Shown: piece by piece, positions 9,614 to 20,452 of the stretch
Numbering within the stretch: position 1 is the first letter of the stretch
Layout: each line of letters starts with the position of its first letter
NCBI GenBank assembly: GCA_008729055.1
Contig: SDUX01000004.1
Span: forward strand, 310,001-374,000
Origin: Pyropia haitanensis
Taxonomy: Eukaryota > Rhodophyta > Bangiophyceae > Bangiales > Bangiaceae
Direction of reading: 5' to 3'
DNA: 64,000 nt
The notes under the pieces: generated by a model
Told to the model about the DNA's origin: nothing
What the model saw: the letters and a program-made list of their open reading frames with translations, nothing else
The model's database searches: none
Position numbers and translations under genes: made by a program

Positions 9614-11372
9614 ATGGCCAAGCAGACCACCACCCTGTCTGCGTTTGCGCCCGGCGCGGCGGCGGCGGCTGCCGCCGCCGCGGCGGGGGGGCCAGTCGGC
9701 ACGGGCTCGGCGGTGGGGGGCGGCGCGGGCGCGTCGCTGCAGCCGTACGTTCTCTTTCGTCTTCATTTGGGTTTGCCCGCTGGGTCTTTTGTTGGTGGTG
9801 GTTTTGCTGGTCCCCGCCTGGCGGCGCCCTTTCCGGAACGGCATTCTGCGGGTGGCGGGTGTGGGCTTGCCCATACGTGTTGCTGGCGGTGGAGGTCCCG
9901 CGGCAGCTCTGGGACGGTTTGTGTGCTGGGGGTTGGCTGGCTGACGGTCGCTCCCCCTTTGTCTTGCGGTGTGGCGGTGTTGAGTTTGGTATCCCCTTTT
10001 GGCGCTGGTATCGGTGACGGGCCCTACGCGCGCGGCTGCGCAGACGCATTCAGTCGGACCATGACTTGCGCTGCTTCCTGGCCTCTCCCACCTTCAATGT
10101 ACGTTCCCCCTGGGAGGTTTCTTCCTTGCTCAGCGTCCCAGGGGCTCCGCGGACCCTGTTTTTCCGCATTGGATTGTCAAGCCCGTACATTCGCTCCCGT
10201 TTCTGTCACTGACTATCTTGCTGCAAGATGCCGTCATCGTGGATTCCCTCCCGCCAATCTGCTATCCCTCTCCCCCTCGCTCTCCGCCGCCTTTGTCGTG
10301 CGCACAGGCCCTGTGGGCGTACCTCCTCCGCCTCGCCGAGGCAGCCACGTCCACCACGCTGTCGGCGGTCCCCCCGCCCCCCCCCGCTCCGTCGGCGGTC
10401 GCCGGCATGGGCACACTGCTGTGTGCGCTGGATGACCTCGTTGCAGAGGTACCCCCGGGTCCCACGACGGTGGGGCGCTACGGCAACGCCGCGTTCCGCG
10501 AGTGGCGCGACCGCGCCGCCCGCGCGCTGCCCGACCTCGTCCGCGGTGTCGGCGTGACGGACGACGCGGACGTGGCGGAGGTGGTGGACCTCCTGGGGCT
10601 GTGCTGGGGCAACGCCACGAGGCTGGACTATGGGAGTGGTCACGAGGCGGCCTTCCTCGTCGTACTGTTTGTGCTGTCGGAAAAGGTACGGCGTGGCGGT
10701 GGGACGGGGTTGCGGCGGCCGCTGCTCTCTTGTGCGGTCTCTCTTTTTTTCATTCCCCCCGTTCCCGTCTCTTTGCACCTTTCTCTGTTGTGTAGGGACG
10801 AGGCTGACACCCTTTTTTGGCACCAGCCCAACGCATGGTGTTGGCTCATTTTGTCTTGGTGCCGTCTGGCTTGTGCTGCGCTTGTTGCCGACTTGTATCC
10901 TGTGGCCATCCCGTAGCTGAAGCTGTTTCCCAGAGAAGAGGACGTGCACCTTCCGCTGACGATTCTCCCCCAGTATCTCACCCTCACGCGCGCCCTCCAG
11001 TCGACGTACAACCTCGAGCCGGCTGGCTCCCACGGCGTCTGGGGCCTGGACGACTTTGCCTTTCTGCCCTACGTCTTTGGTGCCGCCCAGCTGGTGGGCA
11101 GCTCCATCCCCCCCGCGGCGGTGTGCAGCCACCCCATCCCCCCCGCGCTGGCCGACGACTACCTCTACTTTGACGCCGTCGCGGAAATCTACCGCGTCAA
11201 GGGGCCGGGCCTGTCGACACACTCGCCGATGCTCTACGATGTGTCGGGCGCGGTGGGCGGGTGGACCAAGGTGGCGGGGGGGATGGTCAAGATGTATCGC
11301 GCGGAGGTGTGGGGGAAGCGGGTGGTGGTCCAACACCTCGGCTTTGGCCGCCTGTTTGAGTGGACCGGATGA
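9614..11372 (+). CDS. PTPA: PP2A phosphatase activator (PTPA), four exons
   Basis: PTPA is a peptidyl-prolyl isomerase-like protein that activates protein phosphatase 2A with ATP. Exons are 9614-9744, 10044-10098, 10308-10685 and 10917-11372, with introns GTACGT..GCAG, GTACGT..ACAG and GTACGG..GTAG. The phases close exactly to give 339 residues, the family's usual size. Family motifs in order: HDLRCFLASPTFN (micro-exon 2), ALWAYLLRLAEA, YGNAAFREWRDRAA, GNATRLDYGSGHEAAFL, LPLTILPQYLTLTRALQSTY, LEPAGSHGVWGLDDFAFLPY, FDAVAEIYRVKGPGLSTHSP, MLYDVSGAVGGWTKVAGG and MIKMYRAEV-like MVKMYRAEVWGKRVV. The N-terminal ~40 residues are Ala/Gly-rich and not conserved. All splice sites are clean, in contrast to the frameshifted neighbours. 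Confidence 0.93.
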
Positions 11373-13130
11373 CTTTGGGGGAGGTTTTGATGGGAGAGGC
11401 GGGGGGGAAGGGTGGGGGGGGGGGAGAAGACGGGGTCGCAAGCTAGCCGGGAGCTCCTGTGGTTGGGTAAGGAGCGCACCTGCGGGCTTTCCCGGCAGTA
11501 GCAGCACTCGGGAAGGTTGTTGCGGCCGCCATGCGGGGGATCGCTGGGGCGCGGCGGCTGCGACGCGGTGCCGCCCCTGGCCATGTGCGGAAACACCAGC
11601 GTAGCCCGTGTCGGTCTCTGCTGCCGCAGGGGACGCGGCGCGGAGCACAGCCGCTGCTCGGGCGTAGCTGTCGTTTGCGCTCCGCTTGGGCGGCACCCCG
11701 GTGGTGAGGTTCCCTGCTGGCCGCGCTCCGGGCGCGACGCCCGTCGCGGCCCGGCTCGCGTCCACCGCGGCCGGCCACCGCGCCGCGGCGGGCGGGCGGG
11801 CGCTGGCCAGGTCGGCTGTGGAGGGGAGCGGTCGCCGGACCACCGCTTCTCCCCGGCGGCCCTCTCTCCGCAAGTTTTGGCCCCTGTTTTGTCGATTCCC
11901 CCCCCCCCCCCTCCCCGTCTTGGGCCTGATGCACGCACGGCTCCTCCGTCAGCCATCCACTTTTTGCACGCATTGCGTCGAATTCCAGTGCCCAACGCGG
12001 GACAAGGCGTCGCAGGAAGAAGAAGCGCTACCGGGACGGTGCTGCGCAGTGACGCAGCGACGGTGCGTACAAGAAGAGAAAGAGAGAGTGATGGTATGTA
12101 AAATGTCCAACAACTCGACAACCGTACGACGTATAAAGGCGAAAACCATGTTCCGGTGGCCCTTACGGGGGCGTGAGGGGCGTTCTAGGGGGCTACTTGA
12201 CGAGGTCTTGACAAGCCGTTACGGGCGAGCTGATCCCCGTTGGTAGGTTGAAACGGAAAAATAGGCTTGTCATGGGTCCTGCTTTCAGCACCACCACTCT
12301 GAGACGCTCTCGCACCGTCGGACTGAAGCACCGCCTCGGCGTCATCGGCAACCCAACGACTCCTTCCCTCGCCAGACACCCCACTGTACCGGCCAATCCT
12401 GTCATACGGGCTACGGCACTTGCGCCGCGCCCGCGCGGCGCGCCGCCGCGCCGCCACTGCCCGGACACTGGCTGCCGCTGCAAATAGCGGGCGCGTCGAT
12501 TGCACGCCACCGTGCGGTAGCGCCCCCCACCCCCCCCCTCCCCCTCCCCCCCCCCCCCCCCCTCGCGCCTCACTACCGTTTGGTCTGGTTACACCAGCCG
12601 TCCGCACCGCGGCCGCCGCTCGGTCGCGGGCCGACGCGTGCAGCGGCCGCCGCCGCGCGCGCGGCACGGTGCCGCCGGCGGGTGCCCCACCGACGCTGCC
12701 GGCGGCGCGCGCAGCGGCCGCGGCGGGCCGCCTGTGTGGTGCCGCCGTCGCCGCGGCGCGTCGGCGGGGGGGGGGGGGGGGGGGAGGCTCACGCGGAGCG
12801 CCGTCGCCGCCGCCGTCGCTGCCGCAGACGGCGTGTCTATCTGCCTGCCCACCCCCTCCTGCCCCGGCTGCCGGTCGCCGTCGCTGGAACGTTGCGGGGG
12901 GCCACGGCCGTGCACCCACGGCCGGCCGTGCCGCCGTCGGCGGCACACGCCTGCGCGCGGCGCGCGTGTGCGTGCGGCGGCCGCTGCCGTGGCGCGCGTC
13001 CCCCCGCCACCCGTCACTGCCGCTGACGGCGCCGCCCTCCCCTTCCCCCCCCCCCCCCCCTCACCTGCTCCTGCTCCCCCCCCACAGCGCTCACCCCGCA
13101 TCTTTTCCCCTCCCCCCCCCCCCTCCCCCG
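11373..13130. other. Intergenic; possible small minus-strand 3' exon at 12193-12273
   Basis: About 1.8 kb without a recognised gene. One minus-strand stretch (ATG 12273 to stop 12193) reads MTSLFFRFNLPTGISSPVTA then CQDLVK. It looks less random than its surroundings and follows a CAG, so it may be a last exon, but no partner exon was found. The sequence from 12500 on is a GC-rich lead-in of the next gene with long C and G runs. Confidence 0.4.
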
Positions 13131-13359
13131 ATGACGGGGGCGACGGCGACAGCGGCGGCGGTGTCGCCGCTCCCCCCCCCTCGCCAAAGTCGTCGGCGTC
13201 GCTGCCGCCGCCCACGCCGCTCGGCGCGGGCGACGATGGGATTGTGCTGATGGGGCCGCAGGGGCAGGTGCTCGACGTCTCCTCCACCGACAGCAGCAGC
13301 GATGACGGCGCACGCGACGGTGACGGCGACGGGGGCGGGGGCGGGGGTGGGGGTGGGGA

Positions 13360-13400
<41 letters not shown>

Positions 13401-14742
13401 GTGGTGGCACCAAGAGTGGCGCCGCCGGTGGGGGTGGGGGCGACGGCGGCGGCGGGGTGGCGCTGGACGAGCCCGTCGCGAATGGCATGGACGCAGACCC
13501 GCCGTGGACGTCGGTGCTCGAGACGCGCTTTGGGGTGGGCATGCACGGCGCGGCGGGCAAGGACATGGTGTACACGTTTGCCACGTCCCTGCCCGTCGCG
13601 GAGGTGATGCAGCGGGTGGAGGAGACAGCCGCCGCGCACGTGCCGGCGTGGTCGGTGCGGGAGCGCAAGGTGGTGGTGAAGCGGCGGATCCAGCTGATGA
13701 GCCTCGTGCGGGTAGGTGGTTGCTTTCTGTGGGGGTGGGGGGGGGAAGAGGTCGGGGGGGGGGGCTGGGGGGCTGGAGGAACGGCTGTCTGGAAGGAGTG
13801 GCTCGGCTGCACCGCTCTGGTGTGGCCGCTGCCGTGGCTCTGCGCCTGTGGGGTGTCCTTTGAGCTCTGTGTGCGAAGGTGGGGGAGCGGAAGGGGCGGA
13901 AGGCGGGTGTTGGCTCGCTCGCAGGGCAGGAGCTGCGGGGCGGGAAGGACGCGCGCCACCACGCCGGCGGGACGTTTGGCAACCCCGCAGCACATCAACA
14001 TTGCTGCGTGCTCGTTCATTGCTCGTGGTCTGGCGACTCACATCCGCTGTCCCCCTGCCTCTTTGAGGTCTCCCTTCACCGTCCTCTGATGTGCCGCCCT
14101 TTTACCACCCTCACATTGCGGCCCTTTCCCGCGTCCTTTTCCCCGACGCCCGCGCCACGTTCCACCCTCCACCGCCCCCCCCCACAGGACGTGGCCGGCA
14201 ACCTGCGGGGAAAGACCGTCGCGATCAAAAAGACGGTCCTCCTCGTCAAGTTTCACGTTGGCGGCGAGCTCGTCATGACCTTCAAGACCGAAGCCGCCAA
14301 GGGCGCCAACACCTCGGACCCGTCCCTCTCCGGCGACACACCCGCCGGGGCGCCCCCCCCGGGCATCCCGTCGCCGCTCCAGTCCAACGCGGAGCTCCTC
14401 GGGGAGGACCCCGATAACGTGACCATCTCGTCGGGTGGCACCGCCACCACCACCACCGTCCTGCCGCCCGGCGCAACGTCGGCCATGTCGGTCACGTCGG
14501 CCACGTCGTCGACGACACTGCCCGCGTCGGCTGCCGTGTCAGTCGGCGGCGGCTGGACCGAGTTCACCCGCGTGACGCTGCAGACCAAGGGGCAGCGGCA
14601 CTTTAGCGCGAACTTTGTCAAGTTTGTCCTCTGCATCCGCTCCCGCGCGCACACGTTGCAGCTGTACAATGAGGCGTGCAAGCACATCCACCACAGCTTG
14701 GCCGTGTACCCGGCAGAGGTACCCAAGGCGAAGATCTGGTGA
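13131..14742 (+). CDS. Two-exon protein with possible KA1-like C-terminal domain; 5' end uncertain
   Basis: Exon 1 ends at 13711 (GTAGGT donor) and exon 2 runs 14188-14742 (CCACAG acceptor), phase 0. The N-terminal part is Ser/Asp and poly-Gly low complexity. The folded part reads RFGVGMHGAAGKDMVYTFAT, SLPVAEVMQRVEETAAAHV, ERKVVVKRRIQLM, then GKTVAIKKTVLLVKFHVGGE, LVMTFKTEA and, after a Ser/Thr-rich loop, FTRVTLQTKGQRHFSANFVK and LQLYNEACKHIHHSLAVYP. The strand-helix-strand order ending in a helix recalls the KA1 domain of MARK/SNF1-type kinases, but no kinase domain precedes it. ATG 13131 is in frame 3 and joins the main frame 2 only through the nine-C run 13172-13180. A conservative start is ATG 13250, in frame. 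Function is unassigned. Confidence 0.55.
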
Positions 14743-15011
14743 TGGGGGGAGGGAGGGGCGGGGAGGGGGGCACCGGCTGTGGCCGTGGGCGAGTTCCCTT
14801 TACATATTTACTGCGGGGGGTGTTGGCGTGTACAGGCGGTTCCGTGCCAGGCACCCTTTTTTTATTTGCCTGCTGCTGCATCGAGTTGCGAGGCGCTGCT
14901 GCACTCTTGTACCTGAGCGTGAGCACCCCCCTCCCCCCCCCTCCTCCCCGCGACTCGTCCCCATACGCCACCCCCTCATGGCGCCCCCACTGACCGCCGC
15001 CGTCGACGCCG
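14743..15011. other. Short convergent intergenic
   Basis: The 3' flanks of the KA1-like gene and the RidA gene face each other. No other feature is visible. Confidence 0.5.
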
Positions 15012-15545
15012 CTACAGCGCCGCGGTGAACTGGATCTCCACCCGGAAGATGGGTGCCACCAGCCGCGCCTCGACGGTTGCCCGCACGGGCACGCCCGCCC
15101 CCCCGTCGGACGCGAGCCACGCCTGCCACGCCTCGTTCATGACGCGAAAGTCGTCCATGTCGGCGAGCCAGACGGTCGCGGAGAGGAGGCGCGCCTTGGA
15201 CGTGCCCGCTTTGCGGAACAGCGCGTCGGCGGCCGCGAGCACCTCCTCCACCTGTGCGCGCGTGCCGGGGACGGTCGACGCGTTGAACGCCGACTCGGCA
15301 ATCAGCCCCGCCGTCGTCACGATGCCGCCGTGGATGACCGCCGCCGAGAAGGACGCGCGCGTGCCAATGCGAACGATCGGGCCGCCGCCGGGGGCGGCGC
15401 AGCCGCGGCGCCCGCGGTGGGTGTGAACGGCGGGGGGGGCCGCCGCACCAGCGGGGGGGGGCGACGTGGCGGCTGCGCCGCTAGCGACCGCGAGGAGCGC
15501 GGCGACGATGCAGGCGGCGAGGAAGAGGCGGGCCACGGACTTCAT
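15012..15545 (-). CDS. RidA/YjgF/UK114-family protein with N-terminal signal peptide
   Basis: RidA proteins deaminate reactive enamine/imine intermediates from PLP enzymes and form trimers. This intact 177-residue frame has a typical signal peptide (SVARLFLAACIVAALLAVAS), a Pro/Ala linker, then the domain: ASFSAAVIHGGIVTTAGLIA, VEEVLAAADALFRKAGTSKA, RLLSATVWLADMDDFRVMNE, AWQAWLASDGGAGVPVRATV and EARLVAPIFRVEIQFTAAL. The Arg of PVRATVEA and the C-terminal VEI are the family's signature. The secreted or organelle-targeted location is unusual for RidA, which is usually cytosolic, mitochondrial or plastid; the leader could also be an ER leader for secondary sorting. No intron and no frameshift. 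Confidence 0.88.
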   Translation of the reverse strand: MKSVARLFLAACIVAALLAVASGAAATSPPPAGAAAPPAVHTHRGRRGCAAPGGGPIVRIGTRASFSAAVIHGGIVTTAGLIAESAFNASTVPGTRAQVEEVLAAADALFRKAGTSKARLLSATVWLADMDDFRVMNEAWQAWLASDGGAGVPVRATVEARLVAPIFRVEIQFTAAL

Positions 15546-17200
15546 GGTGACCGGGCGAAGAAAACGGGCGACGGCGGGTGCGGTTGGGACAAGACACCAC
15601 TGAGCGCAAGGGTACAAACGCAGGAGGAAGGGGGGGGCGGTTGCAGGGAGCGGGATGCGAAGAAGGCTTGGGTCTGTACCAAAACGGAGCGAGGAACAGA
15701 TAGAGTAGCCCTGGGGTCTACACCAAGCAACGCGCTCCCCCGTCTCTTTAAGGCCACTGTGCACCGCGACGGCGGCGTGCTCCTCGTCAGGGTCCGCGCT
15801 CGAAGGGCGGAGCACCCGTGTCAGACCGTACGGTGACGTGGGTGGGCTATTTTGTCTGCTCGCAGTGCAGGGCCAACACCGGCCGACACCGTGCCCGCTC
15901 CGGTGCCGCCCCCCGCCGCAACAGCGGACGGAGTGATCGGAGCTTGGGTCTGACGAGCAGGCGTTGATCTCCCGGCTAGCCAGTACGTTTGAGCGCGTGC
16001 GCTGGGGCCGTGGACCGAGGTCGCGAGCCGCAGTCCTCCGAAGTAGCGACCGCCCCTGACAGCCGCGAACGAAACCGCACCGCCATGCTGTTTGATCTGG
16101 TCGGGCTGTCGGGCTGTCGACTTGACCCCCTCGTTGACCACGCTGTGGGTGTAGTACGGCACTTCGATGGATGTCGTGCAGTCCACAGTTCGTGTGTCGT
16201 TTCGAGGTGCGGCTGCCGCCAACCTCCGAGTTCGGGAAGGTCACGCGTTCTTTTAGTTCTACCCTTAATTCTCGTGAGCTCATGGATCAAGAACACATGA
16301 GAAATCCAGTCATGAATTTAAAACAACTAATATGTAATTTCGTCGAAACCACGTGTTCTTGGTTCATTACCAACCCGGGACGCGGGTGGAGCCATCCCCG
16401 CCCGTCACCTCGCGTGCGCGTTGACCGCCGCTGGCGGTGGCTCTTGTGGCTACGGCGTCGACCCCCCCGCGGATCCCGTCGTCCCGCCCAGCCCCGCAAT
16501 GAGTGCAGCAGCCGTTTGCCCGCACGCGTGTCCGCGCCTCGTTGCAGCTGTGCGTGCAACCGGCGCCCCACGGTGTTCACCCCACCCCCCCCCCCCCCTT
16601 CCAGCCAGCCAGCTGGCAGGCTGTCACCACCCTGCCCGCTGCTCTCGCCGCCAGACGCCTACCGACTGTCCACCTCGGCCGGCCGCCCCCCCCCCCCTCC
16701 TTGCCACCTTCAAACGAAGGGGGGGTGGGAGGGAGCGCTACGACGGCTGCTCCGCGGCCGGCGCGGCGTCTCGGTGTCCAACCAGGGATCCGCCCCGCCC
16801 GTGCCGCTGGCGGTCGCGGCGGCGACCTCGGTGGGGTGTGGCTCGCACGCGCCCGCCCGGCGCGCACCCTGTCGCGCCCCCGGTCGTGGCGGGGGCGGAC
16901 CGGGAGCGGGGGACGCCTGCGCTTCCGCCCGACGGGAAACGCGCGCCGCCCGCCGCCGAGCCGCCCGCCGCCACGGGGCGTGGCGTGGCCGCCTCGGCCG
17001 GGCGCGGTGGGTCACGAGCGGCCCGGCCGTCACGGTCGTGGCTGCCGCCGACTCCCCACCGTCGGCCCTCCACCTCCTGTCGCTCCGCTCGTACCCTTTC
17101 CGTGTCCCCCTTCTTCCATTTCCAACCGACGCCCCTCCCCCCCCCCCCCGCCCGTCCTTTCCGCGGCCAACACATACCACTCCCTCCCCCCGTCGCCGCT
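15546..17200. other. Divergent intergenic with small hairpin element
   Basis: About 1.65 kb between the RidA start and the ABC ATPase start, so both promoters should be here. The only distinct structure is an AT-rich patch (16240-16370) that includes an inverted repeat. The rest is GC-rich with C runs and no recognisable protein. Confidence 0.5.
16288..16361. repeat. 74-bp AT-rich inverted-repeat element (MITE- or hairpin-like)
   Basis: CAAGAACACATG at 16288-16299 pairs with CACGTGTTCTTG at 16350-16361, one mismatch in 12. The ~50-base loop is AT-rich, unlike the surroundings. This looks like a tiny non-autonomous DNA transposon or a structured insertion. Confidence 0.5.
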
Positions 17201-18861
17201 ATGGCGTTCGCGGTCCCCCTTCCCCCTCTGCCAGGGCCGACAAGGGCGCTCCTTCGCCCCCGGCGGCACCCCGCGCCGCCTCCCACCGGCCGCGTGCGGC
17301 GGCGGCCTCGCAGCGGCGGCGCGCCGCCGCGGCGGCGCGTCGTTGCCACCGCCGCGGCGCGGTCGCCGGGCGCGCCGCCGCCGCCGCCGCAGGGCGCGGG
17401 GAACCGGCTGTGCAACCTGTGGGCATGGGCAACCCGCCCGCCGCCGCCGCCGCCGCCGCCGCCACCCGCGGCGGCACCCCCCGCGGGGGCTCCCGCTGCC
17501 AGTGGTGGCGGCGGCGGCGGCACCGGCGGGAGCGACGGCGGCGGCCCGCCCCCGACTGGTCCACCCACGCCACGCCCGCGGCAGCGTCACCAGAGGCGGC
17601 GGCATCGGCAACGGCGGCGGCGCTGCCGGCGGTGGCGGTCTCCTCCCCCCCCTCCCCACCCACGGATGACGCCCCCCCCGTCCCCGAGCTGCAACTCGAC
17701 GCGGTGCACAAGACGTTTGGCGGCAAGGCCGTCCTGCGGGGCATCTCCCTGTCGGTCCACCGGGGCGAGGCGGTGGGCATCATTGGCCCGTCTGGCAGCG
17801 GCAAGTCGACGCTCCTCCGCCTCATTGCCGGCCTGGACGTGCCCGACGCGGGCACCGTCCGGTGCCGCGGCTGGACGCGGCCGGCGCGGCTCGGGGAGGA
17901 GCCCCGCGGCGCGGCGGCCAACCCGCTGCGGCTGGGGATGGTGTTTCAAAACTCCGCGCTGTTTGACTCGCTGAGCGTCGGCGAGAATGTGGGCTTCCAG
18001 CTGCTCTACGGGGGGGACCGGTCGACCAACTCGGTGCGGCTGCCGGCGGAGCGGGTGGCGGTGCTGGTGGACGCGGCGCTCGCGCGGGTGGGGCTCCCCG
18101 GGGTGGCGAACAAGCGGCCGTCGGAGCTGTCGGGCGGCATGCGCCGGCGGGTAGCGTTTGCGCGGGCGGTGATTTGTGACCCGGACGTGGAGGCGACGCG
18201 TAAGGACGTGGTGCTAATGGATGAAGTGACGGCGGGCCTCGACTCGATGGCGTCGACCCGCGTGGAGGACCTGATGGTGTCTATGGGCGACGAGTGCCCG
18301 ACGCGCGTGGTCGTCACGCATCAGGTACGCGGGATGGTGCGGTGGGCTCGTTCGGTTGGGCGGGGTAGGGGGGGGTTGTAGCTCGCTGTAGGAGCTCGTG
18401 GGTCGGTGTGCGGGCGGCGGCTAGCGGAGCGACTGTTTGTGCCGAGATGCACCTCGCTGTGGCGTATGTTGACTTCTCTAATGCTAACATCTGTTTGGCT
18501 GCTGCTTCTCTGGCTTTTGTACTTGCTCTGGATATGTTCGTCGTGCGCGGTTTTGTTGGTGTTCTCCCCCTTCCCTCCTCCCCCTCCATTCCCCCAGTTT
18601 TCAACCATCCGCCGCACGGTCAGCCGGGTGGTATTCCTCCACGATGGCATCTTGCGGTGGGATGGCCCCGTATCGGAGCTCGACACCACCGACAACCCGT
18701 ACGTGCGTCAGTACTTTGACGCATCCCTGTCCGGGCCGATGCAGTTCCCTGATGACGGGGACTTTCAGCAGCCGGCAAGCGGCTTAGAGGCAGGGGCAAG
18801 TGCGGAAGAGGGTGGCAACGGCGTTGTCGTGGCGCATCAAAACGGGGTTCCCCCACAATAG
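17201..18861 (+). CDS. TGD3: TGD3-like ABC ATPase of the plastid trans-envelope lipid importer (Mla/MlaF family)
   Basis: TGD3 is the soluble ATPase of the TGD1-TGD2-TGD3 importer that moves ER-derived lipid across the plastid inner envelope. The domain has ELQLDAVHKTFGGKAVLRGI, Walker A GIIGPSGSGKSTLLRLIAG, Q-loop LGMVFQNSALFDSLSVGENV, signature PSELSGGMRRRVAFARAVI, Walker B VVLMDEVTAGLDSMAS and the H-loop VVVTHQ. Exon 1 ends at 18324 exactly after VTHQ; exon 2 (18598-18861) resumes FSTIRRTVSRVVFLHDG and DNPYVRQYF, as in plant TGD3. The leader from ATG 17201 is Arg/Pro/Ala-rich and transit-peptide-like, but in frame 2, while the ATPase is in frame 1. So one frame change occurs between about 17440 and 17640, in GC repeats. 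Its other transporter subunits are not in the window. Confidence 0.87.
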
Positions 18862-19928
18862 TGGAGTGGTACCGGCTTGAAGAGGGGTGAGAGTGTGGAC
18901 AACGATGGGGAGCTGGGGATTTGGTCGCACCGGGGAAGGGGAGGGTGCGGGTGTGGGGAGGAGGGGACCATTAGCACGTCGCTCGTGGGCTTGGGGCGGC
19001 GGGTCTCATGAGGACGCTCGCACCGTGGCTTGCCGGGGTGAGCGAGCTGATGGCCGTTGCTCCAGCGGTGTTGGCGTAACGCCGAGGCTGATGGACTCAT
19101 CGAGTCGCGGCGGGCGGGCGCCGTGGCGTTCATCCCCGGAGTCGGCTGCGTCGCCCTGTGTGTGGAGGAGGGCGTCGCGCGGTACACGGCGCATGCTGGA
19201 CGGCTGGCTGTGCGTTTATGGCGGACCCGCCCCGCCCCGCCCCTCCGTCCTCCCCCACGCGGGCGACGCTTGCCCGCGCGGCCTTGATGGTGAAGGCTAG
19301 CTCTGGGGTAGCTGACGTCGCCAGCGGAGCGGGCGGCGGTTGGGCTCGGGTGCTGCCGCTGCGTTCACGCGCCCGGTCTGGGAACGAGGGGGCGGGACGG
19401 TCCCAGCTTGGACGGTGGTAGCGGCAGCTGCGCGTCGTTGCTGTCGGCGTGATGGTATCCGCCGCCCGACCGTTGCCGCTGTCCGTGATGTGGTCTGTCG
19501 AGGATGTGGCCTCGCTTGGTGTCTGGCCGTGGCGCGCGCACGCCCCACCCCCCTGGTGCCCTCACGTGGCGGCCGTCTTCATTTTCTTTTCGTTGTCCGT
19601 GGACATTGTGCTGGGGATGGGTCCCCCGCTCGGCCACGCGCGCGTCCGTCGCCTGCTGTTTATATTTTATTGGCGCCGCGTGGGCCCCGCTTCCTTCTTG
19701 TTTCCTTCGCTTGCCCCTCTAGCTGGCCCCGCTGCGTGGCTCCCTGCGCATGTTGCGTGGGGTCCACCCACGGCGCTCTACGTCGCCCGGTCAGCTCGTC
19801 CCGCCCTGCCATGATTGCGCCGCCATCTTCCCTCCTCATGCCGCCGCCCACCGTCCACCCCCGCCCCCCAGCATCCTGCACCCCCAATGCTCACCGCCGC
19901 CTTTCCCCCCTCTGACCCCGAGCCACTT
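18862..19928. other. Convergent intergenic
   Basis: About 1.07 kb between two convergent genes. A hydrophobic open frame at 19449-19814 (plus) has no internal homology signals and is probably chance. Nothing else is supported. Confidence 0.45.
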
Positions 19929-20452
19929 TCAGCGGTCTTCCCTCCCCCGCCGGCTGCGCCCCCCCCCCCCAAAACACCAGCCACACGCGGCAACGAGCGC
20001 CACCAGCGCCCCTACAAACGACACGCCCGCCACCACCCACGCGGCAATCAGCACCCCCCGCGCCCACGTCCACCCCGCCCCCCCCCCGCCACCCCCTCCG
20101 CGCTCACCACGCCCGCCAGCACCGCCCACACCACCCCCACCGCCGCGTCGGTGGCGGCGTCGAGCACGTCGGGCACGCAGCACAGGCAGCACGTGACGCA
20201 CGTGAGCACGGCCGCGACGACACGGGCCACCCACGTCGCCACCGCCGCCGCGGCGGTGGCATCGCAGACGGCCGTGTCCGCCGCGGCGCCAGACAGGCCG
20301 CACGTCGCGGTGCCGGGGAGGGAGGGGTTGGTCGACACGAGCGACGCGGGGGGGGAGCGGAGGCGCGCGAGGACAACGGCGAGGATGAAGAGGGTGCCCA
20401 GCAGCTGCACGCCGTGGACGGCCGACGCCACGGCGGCCGTGGCGTGGCCCAT
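19929..20452 (-). CDS. Four-transmembrane protein with Cys-rich second helix, frameshift at poly-C
   Basis: From ATG 20452 (MGHATAAVASAVHG) the frame gives TM1 GVQLLGTLFILAVVLARL, a loop with two Cys (ATCGLSG..TAVCDAT), TM2 VARVVAAVLTCVTCCLCC and TM3 AAVGVVWAVLAGVVSAEG. At the C run near 20077-20087 the frame must change to keep TM4, GVLIAAWVVAGVSFVGALVA LVAACGW, after which it stops at 19929. The layout (four helices, a Cys pair in the first loop, short termini) resembles MARVEL or tetraspan proteins, but no diagnostic motif is visible. The function is unknown. The frame change again coincides with a homopolymer. Confidence 0.5.

Noticed and set aside
12589..14019. Long minus-strand open frame opposite the KA1-like gene
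   Set aside because: Its composition (Ser/Pro/Ala/Thr repeats) follows from GC-rich codons on the other strand, and the plus strand has a clear intron and conserved-looking blocks.
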